A stretch of DNA of 64,000 nucleotides from Kolteria novifilia. GTDB lineage: Bacteria > Planctomycetota > Planctomycetia > Kolteriales > Kolteriaceae. Below, one piece after another: positions 16,428 through 26,300 of this stretch. Location: contig CP036279.1 in the NCBI GenBank assembly GCA_007748055.1, positions 992,001-1,056,000 of the forward strand, in the 5' to 3' direction. The position numbers were made by a program, and so were the translations under genes. Under the pieces are notes generated by a model that searched no databases, had not been told where the DNA came from, and worked only from the letters and a program-made list of their open reading frames with translations. The stretch's first letter is position 1, and every line of letters starts with the position of its first letter.

Positions 16428-17306
16428 ATGGCGTCGAAATTGATAACACTTTCCGTGTGTGCCCTCCCGCTACTAGGCGGCTGTGCATCGATCAAAGTGA
16501 CGAAAGTTAGCGACGATTCGCATGGAATCTGCGACCACGGATTCCAGTACTATCTATCTCGGCCTTACGTGGTGATCAAGAAGCCCATTCCCATGGGAGA
16601 GCATCACGAGTACTTCTACAGCGACGACGAAGATCTTGCCAAAGCGCCGATAGCCACCGTGATCGACAGCGAAACGGTTACGTCCGCGTCGGTGGAACAA
16701 CTGGAAGCACTTGCGGAAAAGGCCGCCGGCGGAGAGGGAATCTCGTCCGATGGCTCTGCGCTCACGACTGAACCGATTACTGTCAAGGACACGCAGACCG
16801 CGGAAAACTTGAAGGGCGACATACAGATTATTTTCCTTCCAGACATGGAGGAGAGATACGCGGCCCAACCGAAAAACGTCTTCTCTCGCCAAGCCTATTC
16901 GTTCGGTTTCGAGGACGGCTGGCGATTGGCAGGAGTCAATCAGCAGTCCGATTCCACCGCCGTGCCCCTGAAACTGATCTCCGTCATCAATTCCGCCATC
17001 GAGACGGCACGAAGTATTGCGGCGGCAAGTGCCGGGCCTGCGGCTCTAGCAGCGGCGGCAAAGAGTGTGCCATCCGGTCCAGCCGACAATGCAATTGGAA
17101 AGATGGTGCTCTTCGAACGCGTCACGAAGAGCTACCTAAAGCCCGGTGTCTATCGAATCAACAAACCTTGGGAGATTACGGAAGAAAGCTGCGACTCCGG
17201 GGCAGGGTTGATTTCCCAACTCGGGCTACCGGTCATCGAACGGACGGAAGTGCGTAGGGCCGACACGACCAAGACTCTCAATGACGTCGTCTCCACCGAG
17301 AATTGA
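16428..17306 (+). CDS. Putative lipoprotein of unknown function (paralogue of preceding gene)
   Basis: A 292-residue protein with signal MASKLITLSVCALPLLGGC and a classical lipobox LGGC, Cys19 being the probable lipid anchor. ATG 16428 with GACGAGG upstream is preferred to the in-frame TTG at 16413. It shares GFQYYLSRPYVVIKKP, IQIIFLPDMEERYA, FGFEDGWRLAGVNQQSDSTA and LKPGVYRINKPWEI with the gene 55 bases upstream, so the pair arose by duplication and is probably one operon. An Ala-rich helix (about 190-215) replaces the Ser/Thr-rich linker of the paralogue. No enzyme motif is visible; the shared blocks suggest two conserved beta-rich domains. Confidence 0.78.
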   Translation: MASKLITLSVCALPLLGGCASIKVTKVSDDSHGICDHGFQYYLSRPYVVIKKPIPMGEHHEYFYSDDEDLAKAPIATVIDSETVTSASVEQLEALAEKAAGGEGISSDGSALTTEPITVKDTQTAENLKGDIQIIFLPDMEERYAAQPKNVFSRQAYSFGFEDGWRLAGVNQQSDSTAVPLKLISVINSAIETARSIAAASAGPAALAAAAKSVPSGPADNAIGKMVLFERVTKSYLKPGVYRINKPWEITEESCDSGAGLISQLGLPVIERTEVRRADTTKTLNDVVSTEN

Positions 17307-17318
17307 TCTCCGTCACAT

Positions 17319-19313
17319 TCATGAGACAGTCTTGTCGGGGTCTTCTCTAGTAAAGTAGTCCTGCTGCTTTGTCTCGGGAAGACCTCGTTCCTTTAGGTAG
17401 CGGAGCATGGAGGACCTTGCCTTACAGATCGCCCTTGTTGTATCAAACAGACTCTCGACAAGATGCTTGCCGAGCCATCCATAGACAAGGTTCGGCACAT
17501 GAGCAATCCGACCCTTGGAATCGTCTTTTGAGTCCTTCATTCTGCTACCGGTGTCATTCAACAGCAGGGTTTCACGGACGATTCCCGGGACGCACTCGGG
17601 TGCCGAGACATTCACTTTTTGAAGTCGGGGAAGACGGTCGTGGACTTCAATGGTCTTATATCCCGTGTGCTGTAGCCGAAGCAGTTGCCAAGCATGTTCC
17701 GAGATGAGCCGGGGTCGACGGCCGTGATGCTGACAACGGGGAATCGCATCGCCAAGCAAATGCGCGAGTTTCTCGGAAGCCACTGGAGACCCCCAAAGAT
17801 CGAGAGATTCGATCACATCACTCTCGAAGAAGGGTTCCACCAACTCCTCGTGTACCGCATCGGGAAACCCGACATAGATCCTCAAGGCGTTAGAGACAAG
17901 ACGTCGACCGTGTCCCTCGTGAATCGCTTGAATCGTATAGTTTCCTGGAACGAGGAACTGTTGACCCCGGTAATCAACGGACAGACAAACAGATTCGTAG
18001 ATCACCGCGTTGGCCTCGGGGATGAGGGTGAGCTCACGATCATGCCCGCAACGAACTTGACGCGGAGTGTGCCGATAGAGTGTTCCATCCGGCTTTTCAA
18101 CGAGATAGATCGTTGAGAGGTGTTCGGGAGCCAGGGTATCTTCGACAACTTTCGGTTGATTGGATCGGTTGGCGAGTTTGGCTTCGATGTAGATCGGTTC
18201 GCCAAACTCGAACCGCCGGGAGCGTTCCTTCGGAGAGAGCCTGATTTCAAGCCGGAGGGAATCGTTCTCGCTCTCGCGTTCGGATCTGAGAGCGACATTG
18301 TCTTGTCCATGCCCGGAGTAACTCGCTCCGCCCATGACGACGCGGTCGAACTGCCCATGGCGAATGAAATCCATTTCTTCGTCGTCGAAGTCCCAATCAA
18401 AGTCTTTCCAATATGCGGTGGATCCGTGCGCATGCCTGTCGGGATAGTTCATGTAAGACGAAGACAACAGTTTGAGGCCAAGCTTCTTCTTAGAGTCAAA
18501 ACTATGTCGCAGGTTAAAGGCGTGTCCAATTTCATGCATTGCCGTTCGCAAGTAGTCTCTCGGAAACTCTGCCGGTCTTGAGAAACTCCGACGAGTTTCC
18601 TCGAAGAGAGCACAACCTTGCCTCTGTCGACCGAAGACGTCGAACATGATCCCGGTAGTCCGAGGATCACGAAATCTCTTGGCAACGAAAAGGTAAAGTC
18701 TCCAGTCTCGCGCGTTCACCAACTGCTCGGAGCGATCCTTCATGACTTTGTTGAGTTCCGCTTCGCTCCACGTCTCGTCGGAAAGATCCTCGTATTCGAC
18801 CCAATCTCCTCCCCATTTCACATCAATCCCAGCTCTTTCGAGAGCGGACTTGAGATCATGTGTCGTTCTTTTCCAGGACACCTCGCCAGGCGATCGCGTA
18901 CCTTTGACGGTGTCAATCTCGAGGTGGAGAATTCTAGGACAGTTGGATACGTGCAAGAGTGGCACCTCTAGTGTCCTAATAACATCCTGATTCATCGATA
19001 GAAATCGCACCGTCAACCGCGCATCGGCACCCTCAATGTCACTTTGCACAACGCAATGGACAAATCGATCGGACTTTGTCTCCCCATCCTCGTAAAGGAA
19101 GAACTTCCCTTCGACCTTTTCATCGCTCACGTCAAGTTGTGGTGCCCAGCGAATCCCGTACTTGAACCACGGACCACCGCTTTCGAGTTCGAAGAGGTCG
19201 GCACTGACTCTGTTGAGCTGTTCATACGGAGAGGGAAATCGCTTGAGATCGATCCTGAGGCTGGCCTTCCAACCATTGGCGCTGCCACTGTAGAGACCAT
19301 TTCGGAGAGTCAT
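17319..19313 (-). CDS. Metzincin-like zinc metalloprotease with C-terminal beta domains
   Basis: A 664-residue protein. The zinc motif AMHEIGHAFNLRHS near residue 258 fits HExxHxxxxxH, with Asn where most metzincins have Gly, and SSSYMNYPD about 20 residues later is a good Met-turn. Residues 1-230 are a beta-rich prodomain-like part with Trp and acidic patches. Residues 370-480 look like an immunoglobulin-like beta sandwich. No clear signal peptide is present with ATG 19313; a TTG at 19346 adds 11 residues without making one. The gene is convergent with the lipoprotein pair (12 bases between stops). Substrate unknown. Peptidase assignment is good; secretion route is unclear. Confidence 0.72.
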   Translation of the reverse strand: MTLRNGLYSGSANGWKASLRIDLKRFPSPYEQLNRVSADLFELESGGPWFKYGIRWAPQLDVSDEKVEGKFFLYEDGETKSDRFVHCVVQSDIEGADARLTVRFLSMNQDVIRTLEVPLLHVSNCPRILHLEIDTVKGTRSPGEVSWKRTTHDLKSALERAGIDVKWGGDWVEYEDLSDETWSEAELNKVMKDRSEQLVNARDWRLYLFVAKRFRDPRTTGIMFDVFGRQRQGCALFEETRRSFSRPAEFPRDYLRTAMHEIGHAFNLRHSFDSKKKLGLKLLSSSYMNYPDRHAHGSTAYWKDFDWDFDDEEMDFIRHGQFDRVVMGGASYSGHGQDNVALRSERESENDSLRLEIRLSPKERSRRFEFGEPIYIEAKLANRSNQPKVVEDTLAPEHLSTIYLVEKPDGTLYRHTPRQVRCGHDRELTLIPEANAVIYESVCLSVDYRGQQFLVPGNYTIQAIHEGHGRRLVSNALRIYVGFPDAVHEELVEPFFESDVIESLDLWGSPVASEKLAHLLGDAIPRCQHHGRRPRLISEHAWQLLRLQHTGYKTIEVHDRLPRLQKVNVSAPECVPGIVRETLLLNDTGSRMKDSKDDSKGRIAHVPNLVYGWLGKHLVESLFDTTRAICKARSSMLRYLKERGLPETKQQDYFTREDPDKTVS

Positions 19314-19591
19314 GAGGTGCCTCGACGTTTGTATGGGGACGACCAAAGCTGTACATTAAATCATGCACCCGGGTGCCGCAAACTGAAAGAAGAGAGAGTG
19401 GGGCGTGAAGTGGAGGGGAACTTGACGGTGGCAATGATTTTTGGGATGTTTCCGGTGAATTGACTGGACCTGGCCGGATGCCGCTTGTTGACGGCGGTTG
19501 AAAATGGCGGCGCTCATTCACGTCTTGTTGCGATTTGGGAAGATGGGGGCTTTGGTCCCGATCGTTCCGAAGTTCGCAAGGAGGCGGAGGA

Positions 19592-21094
19592 GTGCGAACC
19601 GACATGGAGTGGTGGACGGAAGTGCGCCGGCGGGTCTTGACCGGCGAGTTGAGCAAGCGAGGAGCGTGCCGCGAGTATGACCTCGGCTGGCACACGTTGA
19701 CGAAGATCCTGACTCACGCCGAGCCGCCGGGCTATCGGTTGTCCCGGCCTCGCAGGAGGCCCAAGCTCGAACCCTTCTTGCCGATCATTCATCGGATCTT
19801 GGAGGAAGACGGCAAGCAGCCGCCCAAGCAACGTCACACCGCCAAGCGGATCTTCGAGCGGCTACGCGACGAGCACGGCTACGACGGTGGGGAGACGATC
19901 GTCAAGGACGCCGTGCGTGCCTGGAGGCAATCGCGGCGGGAAGTCTTCGTGCCGCTTTCGCATCCGCCGGGCGAGGCCCAAGTCGACTTCGGCGAAGCGA
20001 CGGTCCGTGTGGCGGGCGAGCCGACGAAGGTCGCGCTCTTTGTCATGACGCTGCCTTACTCGGGGGCGATTTTCATCCAGGTCTTCCCGCGCGAATGCAC
20101 CGAGACCTTCCACGAAGGCCATGTCCGCGCGTTCTCCTTCCTCGGCGGCGTGCCCAAACGGATCAGCTACGACAACTCGGCGATCGCGGTGACGAAGGTC
20201 TTTCCCGGCCGTGAGCGGATGCTGACCAAGGAGTTTCTTCGGTTTCGTAGTCACTATCTCTTCCAAGAGCATTTCTGCCTGGTCAGACGCGCGAACGAGA
20301 AAGGACACGTCGAACGATTGCTCGGCTTCGCGCGGCGGAACTTCCTGGTCCCGGTTCCCGATGTCACCTCGCTGGCAGTACTCAACGAACGGCTCGTGGT
20401 CTCTTGCGAGAAAGACCTGGAACGCCGCACGCGCGGCAAGTCCTCCTGCAAGCGCGACCTGCTTCTCGATGATCGTGCCGCTTTCCTGCCCCTGCCGAAG
20501 CAACGCTTCGAGGCGAGGCGACTGGTCCAGGCAAGTGCCACCAATGAGTCACTCGTCCGTTTCGATCGCAACGACTACTCGGTGCCGGTGGCCTACGCCC
20601 ATCGCCGCGTGACGATCGTCGCCACCGTTCTGGAGGTACGGCTGATCTTCGAGGACCGCTTGGTGGCCCGGCATACGCGCTGCTGGGAGCGGGAAAAGAC
20701 CTGCTATGACCCGGTCCACTACCTCGCCTTGCTCGAACGCAAGCCGGGCGGGTTCGATGTCGCCCGCCCCTTGGAGGAGTGGTCGTTGCCCGACTGCTTT
20801 GGCTTGTTGCGACGCCGTTTGGAGGCCGAGGACGACCGCCATGGAACCAGGTCCTACATCCGTGTGCTTCGCTTGCTGGAGAAGTTTCCGCTCAAGGAGC
20901 TGACGGCCGCGGTCGAGCAGGCGCTCGCGATTGACGTCACCGATGCCGAGAGCATCCGCACGATCCTCGAACATCGTGCCGACGAGCCGATCACCGTCTT
21001 CTCGTTGGATGGCCGACCGCACCTTGCGCGAGTGCATGTCCCGACGACCGACGTCGCTTCCTACGACGTCTTGCTGGGAGGGCAGGCCTCGTGA
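19592..21094 (+). CDS. istA: IS21 transposase IstA
   Basis: A 500-residue transposase. An N-terminal helix-turn-helix (GELSKRGACREYDLGWHTLT) is followed by a second HTH-like region, an rve catalytic domain with D in EAQVDFGEA, D in ISYDNSAIAV and E in NEKGHVERLLGFARRNF, and the Mu-type C-terminal domain beginning VRFDRNDYSVPVAY. GTG 19592 has AAGGAGG seven bases upstream and is preferred to ATG 19604. The stop overlaps istB by four bases (GTGA). Confidence 0.94.
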   Translation: MRTDMEWWTEVRRRVLTGELSKRGACREYDLGWHTLTKILTHAEPPGYRLSRPRRRPKLEPFLPIIHRILEEDGKQPPKQRHTAKRIFERLRDEHGYDGGETIVKDAVRAWRQSRREVFVPLSHPPGEAQVDFGEATVRVAGEPTKVALFVMTLPYSGAIFIQVFPRECTETFHEGHVRAFSFLGGVPKRISYDNSAIAVTKVFPGRERMLTKEFLRFRSHYLFQEHFCLVRRANEKGHVERLLGFARRNFLVPVPDVTSLAVLNERLVVSCEKDLERRTRGKSSCKRDLLLDDRAAFLPLPKQRFEARRLVQASATNESLVRFDRNDYSVPVAYAHRRVTIVATVLEVRLIFEDRLVARHTRCWEREKTCYDPVHYLALLERKPGGFDVARPLEEWSLPDCFGLLRRRLEAEDDRHGTRSYIRVLRLLEKFPLKELTAAVEQALAIDVTDAESIRTILEHRADEPITVFSLDGRPHLARVHVPTTDVASYDVLLGGQAS

Positions 21095-21861
21095 ACAAGA
21101 CGACCACCAAGAGCACCGTGCTGCTCAAGCATCATCTCAAGGCGCTCAAGCTGCCGACCGTTCACGACGAGTGCGAGCGGATCGCCCGACGCTGCGCCGC
21201 CGACAACGCCGACCACTTGGCGTTCCTCTTGCAGCTCTGCGAACTGGAGTTGATCGAACGCGAACGTCGGGCCGCCGCGAGGCGTCTCAAGGCCGCTCGC
21301 TTCCCCACCACCAAGACGCTCGAGGAGTTCGACTTCGCCGCCCGCGCGAGCCTCAACAAGCCATTGGTCCTGGAACTGCTCAAGGGGGAGTATCTCGAGC
21401 GCCGAGAGAACATCTTGTTGGTCGGACCCTCGGGGACGGGCAAAACGCATCTGGCCACCGCGCTGGGCATGGCCGCCTGCGCCCAGGGGCGCAAGGTGCG
21501 GTTCGTCCGCGTGACCGAACTGCTCACCCTCTTGCTCGAAGCCCGCGACGAACGTCAACTCTTGCGGTACCGGCAACAACTTGCCAAGCTGGACCTACTG
21601 ATCCTGGACGAGTTGGGCTACGTGCCGGCAAGCAAGGCCGGGGCCGAACTCCTCTTCGATGTCATCGCCACCGCCTACGAGAGGTACAGTCTTCTTGTGA
21701 CCACCAATCTACCCTTCGAGCACTGGACCGAGGTCCTTGGCAGCGAACGGCTCACCGGAGCCGCTCTCGATCGGCTGACCCATCGCTGCCACATCCTCGA
21801 AACCACCGGCGAAAGCTATCGGCTAAAGGACGCCAAACGCCGCCGACAGCGAACCGGCTGA
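21091..21861 (+). CDS. istB: IS21 helper ATPase IstB
   Basis: A 256-residue AAA+ protein. Walker A is GPSGTGKTHLA (about 113-123) and Walker B is LDLLILDELGYVP; the IstB signature TTNLPFEHWTEVLGSERLTG is followed by the arginine-finger region LTGAALDRLTHRCHI. The GTG start overlaps the istA stop, indicating translational coupling. The protein assembles on DNA and stimulates IstA (known for the family). No defects are visible. Confidence 0.95.
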   Translation: MNKTTTKSTVLLKHHLKALKLPTVHDECERIARRCAADNADHLAFLLQLCELELIERERRAAARRLKAARFPTTKTLEEFDFAARASLNKPLVLELLKGEYLERRENILLVGPSGTGKTHLATALGMAACAQGRKVRFVRVTELLTLLLEARDERQLLRYRQQLAKLDLLILDELGYVPASKAGAELLFDVIATAYERYSLLVTTNLPFEHWTEVLGSERLTGAALDRLTHRCHILETTGESYRLKDAKRRRQRTG

Positions 21862-21974
21862 ACCAAGGAATCACCCGCGACACGATCTCGGCATACGGAG
21901 ACCTTTTCCCAACCAGGCGCCACCACTTTCGACCGCCCAGCGCCACCATTTTCAACCGCCGTCAACAATTCGGG

Positions 21975-22136
21975 GTCTCCACGGCTAACCAGCCGTGGCC
22001 TCATTGAAGCGAGACGCGGTCGCTTTCCGCCGCCTGCTGGATCTCTCGCGTCTCCACGGCTAACCAGCCGTGGCCTCATTGAAGCCACCTTCTGGCGTCG
22101 AAGATGCGTCCCCACCTGCCCGTTTCCACGGCCAAC
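21975..22136. CRISPR. Truncated CRISPR array (two full repeats, one degenerate)
   Basis: Two identical 36-nt direct repeats lie at 21975-22010 and 22050-22085. Each contains the hairpin CCACGGCTAACCAGCCGTGG (8-bp arms, 4-nt loop) and ends ATTGAAGC. They are separated by a 39-nt spacer (22011-22049). A second 36-nt spacer (22086-22121) is followed by GTTTCCACGGCCAAC, the first 15 bases of a repeat with two changes, after which similarity is lost. That is how the trailing end of an array decays. The other side is cut by the IS21 right end seven bases away. No cas gene is present in the window. Strand of transcription is not determined. Confidence 0.82.
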
Positions 22137-22305
22137 TCACATTCCCCAGCGTCTTGGCGATTTCGAGTGTTTTGAAGTTTTCTGAGTCGGTTTGGTGACG
22201 CAAGTCGTTTGCTGTCGGTGGGAGCTTGGGGCCTGGCGGCTGCGATGGGGGTGTAGTGACGACCTTTGGTCTTGGTGGCCGGAGGCGATGGCTTAGCATG
22301 GGGCC

Positions 22306-23188
22306 ATGTTTGTTCGGCAATGCTTTCGCACGAAGAACGGCAAGCGACACGCCTATTGGGCGTTGGTCGAATCGTATCGCAGCGAGCGCGGACCGCGGCA
22401 GCGCGTGGTCGCTTGGCTGGGGAATGTCGATGCCGAAGGACGACTCGGTCTCAAGCAAGCCGCCGAGGGCGATCCCTCGGCCGAGCGGCAGCAGAGTCTC
22501 TTGGAACAAGAGCCGCAGCCGCGACCGCACCCAGAAGGACTCGGCGATCACCTGGGGCTTCGAGCAACGGATCGAGAATCGCCTCGAAGCGATGGCCGCG
22601 CGTTGCCGCAAGCAGCGTCGCGACTCGCAGAAAGTGGAGCGGGAAATCGGCCGACTCCTCGGCCAACATACCCGAGCCGCCTTGCTCTTCGAGATCACTG
22701 TCAGGGCCGTCGAGAACGGCCGCGCCGAGCTGACGTGGAAGAGAGCGGCCGAGTGTCGTGATTGGGCCACGCTCAGCGCCGGCTGTTACCTGCTGCGTTC
22801 CAACGTGGCCGACTGGAGCGATGAGGAGTTGTGGCGGGCCTACATCCAGCTGACCGAAGCCGAGGCCGCTTTCCGCATTCACAGGAGCGATCTGAGCCTG
22901 CGGCCCATCTGGCACCAGAAGGAAGACCGGGTCCGAGCCCACATCCTCGTCTGCTTTCTCGCCTACGTCCTCTGGAAGACGCTGGCGGCTCTTTGCCAGC
23001 GAGCCGGCCTTGGAGATGAACCACGTCGCATTCTCGACGAGCTACGCGCGATCGACGTGGTCCCGCCGACGCGGGAAGTCCCCGAGATCCGAAAACGCTG
23101 CGTCAGCCGTCCGTCCGATCACCAAGCCATCCTGCTCCATCAGCTCGGCCTCCACCTGCCTTCGACAACAAACTTCGCCGAGATGTAG
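22306..23188 (+). pseudogene. IS1634-type (IS4 group) transposase with internal deletion
   Basis: The N-terminus is in one frame ([40 protein letters not shown], to about 22460). The C-terminus is in another frame from about 22560 to 23188, including [40 protein letters not shown] and [16 protein letters not shown]. That is the Y-R-E-K-containing end of IS1634 transposases with the catalytic Glu. The middle with both catalytic Asp residues is missing: only about 885 bases remain where the family uses about 1600-1700. Inactive. Confidence 0.85.
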
Positions 23189-23398
23189 TGACGACTTTCC
23201 CCAACCCACCCTTGAAATACAACGACTTACGTCCACACCTGGGGAAGTTGGGCTAAGGAAGAGGGAGGAAAAGGATTCTTGATGGAGTTCGAACGCGGGA
23301 GGTGGTCGTGAGAGGAGCGGCGGTGTTCGGTTGGCCGCAAACGGATTGAGGTGATCGATTGGATCGAAGAGTCGTTAACCCACATGGCAACGCAGTCG

Positions 23399-26300
23399 TT
23401 AGTCGGCATCCCGTACGGCGAGCCATTTGGGAAACTCAAGACCGCTGTCGACGAAGGCTTCGAATTCCTTTGGTGTGAGAAGCGTACGCGCCCCATCGGC
23501 GGTTTCTAGGACGTAGCGAAGTTGCTCGTCGATGACCGCCGGATCGCCGAAGAGGATCTCTCCCGCGCCCGTGAAGGTGACTGTTTTCGCGTACGGCAAA
23601 TTGACTGCGGCCCAAAGGGGCTCGCGGGTTTCGGTATCCCAAACCTTGACCAGTCCGTCCGCTCCCGACGACGCCAGGCGTTTGCCGTCATCGCTCCAAG
23701 CGAGGGACTCGACTTTCGAACTGTGGGCGTTGATTGAGGGAATCGAGGCCCCGTTCACCGACTCGCGATAGATGTCTCCGAGTTCGCCCCCGACAGCGAG
23801 TTGCCCTCCGTCGGGACTCCAAGCCAAACACTCCGCAGAGTGTTCTTTGAATTTCGAATCGGGTTTGCCCTCGGCATCAAAGACCTTCAAGTATCGAGAC
23901 GTCGTGGCGAGCAGATTCGGTTGAGGGTTCCACGCGATGGCGGCGGCTCCCACATCGAGCGCCCGGACGAGTGTGCCGTCGGGCCGCCAGATTTTGACCG
24001 GTGCATCCGCTTTGCCGCTGGTGGCGAGTCGATCGCCTTTCGCGTTCCAAGCGAGAGCGTTCTCGGTGATCCCTTTCTCATCGACCTTGAATTCGCTCAG
24101 AAGTTCACCATCTGCGCTCCACTGCTGAAGCTTGCCACTGTAGCTGAGACCAACGGCAACCCGGCTCCCATCGGGCGACCACGCGGCCGATGTCGGAGTT
24201 CTCTGAAGGTAACGCTCGAAGCGGCCATCGGGCGACAAGAGACTTATCCCCCGTTTCGAAGTCCAACCGACCAATCGATCGCCCAAACGATTCCAAGCAT
24301 TGGACACTCTGCGGCAGTGTCTGGACGTCGTCACGAAATCACCATCGGCTGTTGCTAAACGCATGGGGAGGGAATACGGCGCGGGGTAGTGGGCCGCCGA
24401 GTTCCACGAAAGCTGATCGGTACCCGGTCGCCAGTCGACTTGGGGATGGTCCCCTCCATCCGGATCGAAGAGGATCCTCGCCAACAACACCGATGATTCG
24501 TCAAGACGCCCAAGGACGAGTCCGGCGTCACCGCCCGCGAGATAGAATCGCTGGCCACGTGGCTCCCAGACAAGATCGTAGACAGTCCCTCGAACGACGT
24601 TGGCGACAGCGATTGGCGTTCCATCAGCCGAGAAGAATCCCAGCTTGGACCAGCTTCCTACAGAGAGCACTTTCCCACTGGGATCCCATTTCAACGATTG
24701 GTGAGGAACCAAGTCGGTCTCGAACGAGTGTGTCAGCTCACCGTCACGCGACCAAACCCGTACCGTCTGACTCTGATCGATGGCCGCCAAATACTCACCA
24801 TCGGGCGTCCAAGCGACAGCGAGAACCGAACCTTTGAAATCCTCCAGGGTAGATCCAGGAGTTCCATCGGGCTTCCAAAGACGAACGATCGGGTTCGGGC
24901 CGAGGCTCCCCGCCGCCAGCCAACCGGCGGAGCTCCAATCGACCTTGTTGACGTGGCCATCAAAGCCACCGAGCTTGCGAACACGATCGCCATTGCGGTT
25001 CCAGATGGTCACGTCGTCTCGACTGGCCGTTGCGAGTTGGTTGCCATCGGAGCTCCAGGCAACATCGGTAACGGGGTAGGGGTGATGTAGAACCGGTCCA
25101 CGTCGACCATCCGCCGTGGAAAGCCTAACCCTGCCGTCGTCCCCCACGGAAGCGATCCAATCACCGTCAGTACTCCATTTGAGCGACTTCACCGCTTTCC
25201 CGATGCCATGCTTCGCGTGACCGCGCAAGAGCTGTCGCAATTCCATCGTTCGAGCATCGTAGAGGCGAACGCTCCCTCCGCGGGAACCGACAACTACCGA
25301 TTTCCCATCGGGGCTGATGGCGATCGTCGAGAGCACCTGAAGGGGGCCGATGGTGTTCATTTGCCACGAGGCGACTCCCGGCAACGATGCCGGCCGCGGA
25401 ACGATGCCCGTGTCGGGCGGTATCGGTCCATTCTTCCAGCCGCGGCGAGGATGATCGACGACTTTGGGAACTCGCTTGGCAAGAGACTTCGTGGGGGTCA
25501 CCATTCGCATTTTGAACTCGCTTGGCGAGAGCATCTCATATCGTCCCGGTTCGGGTTCGACGATGTAGACTAACTCATCCTCAAGGACGTGCGGCTTGCC
25601 AAAGAGGACCTCCCCCTCGGGTGTGAACGAAACATTCTCGTCGCCATTTCGGAGCGTGATGCCTGTCCACTGGAGTTCTCCGGTGACGGTATCGATGATG
25701 ACGATGATTCCACGCCCCCCCCCAATCGCCAAACGCGATTCACCAAGCCAGGCGACATGTACGGGAATGTCGAGACGACCGAGGAGCGGTCTCCAGGTCC
25801 GCTTGCCGTCGAGGGAGAATAGTTTCAGCATGAACGACCTGGCAGTCGCGCACCACTCACCACTCGGGTCGATGCACCAGTCTCCGTTGCCAGAGATCAG
25901 CGCATGAAGAGAAGCGCTCTTGGGTAGGCGTATCCCGTGTTCATCAAGAACGATCGCTCGACCGTCGTTGCCATCCACGACAATTCGCATGGTGTCGGGA
26001 GCCCACTGCAGCCGCCACGCAGGCTGCCCTAGTTCGATCGTCGATTCTCTTGCTGGCTCGTGTTTGTTGAAGGTCGGGACGTTCCAGAAACGGACTGTCC
26101 CGTCTCTCCCCGAGGAAACGAGCTGATTCGAGGGATTCCAGGAAAGGCCAGGGACACCTCCCTCGTGACCCTTCAAGACCGGTCCGGCCGTACCGTCGAC
26201 GTTCCAAATTCGAATGGCGCCGTTTCCAAGGCTGGACGCGGTGGCGAGCCACTTGCCGTCGGGGCTCCAGGCGAGCGCGTCAATCGAGGGCTCGTCGGAC

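Larger units (their letters stand above)
19486..21967 (+). mobile_element. Complete IS21-family insertion sequence (2482 bp)
   Basis: The terminal inverted repeats are 29 bp (19486-19514 and 21939-21967), starting TGTTGACGGCGGTTGAAAAT with one mismatch. At the right end a second related copy (GCGCCACCACTTTCGACCGC at 21917-21936) sits just inside, matching the multiple terminal repeats of IS21. It encodes istA and istB. No target duplication is evident. The right end is only seven bases from a CRISPR repeat. Confidence 0.93.

Noticed and set aside
19486-21967. Target-site duplication for IS21.
   Set aside because: The bases outside the ends (GATGCCGCT and ATTCGGGGT) do not match, so none is claimed.
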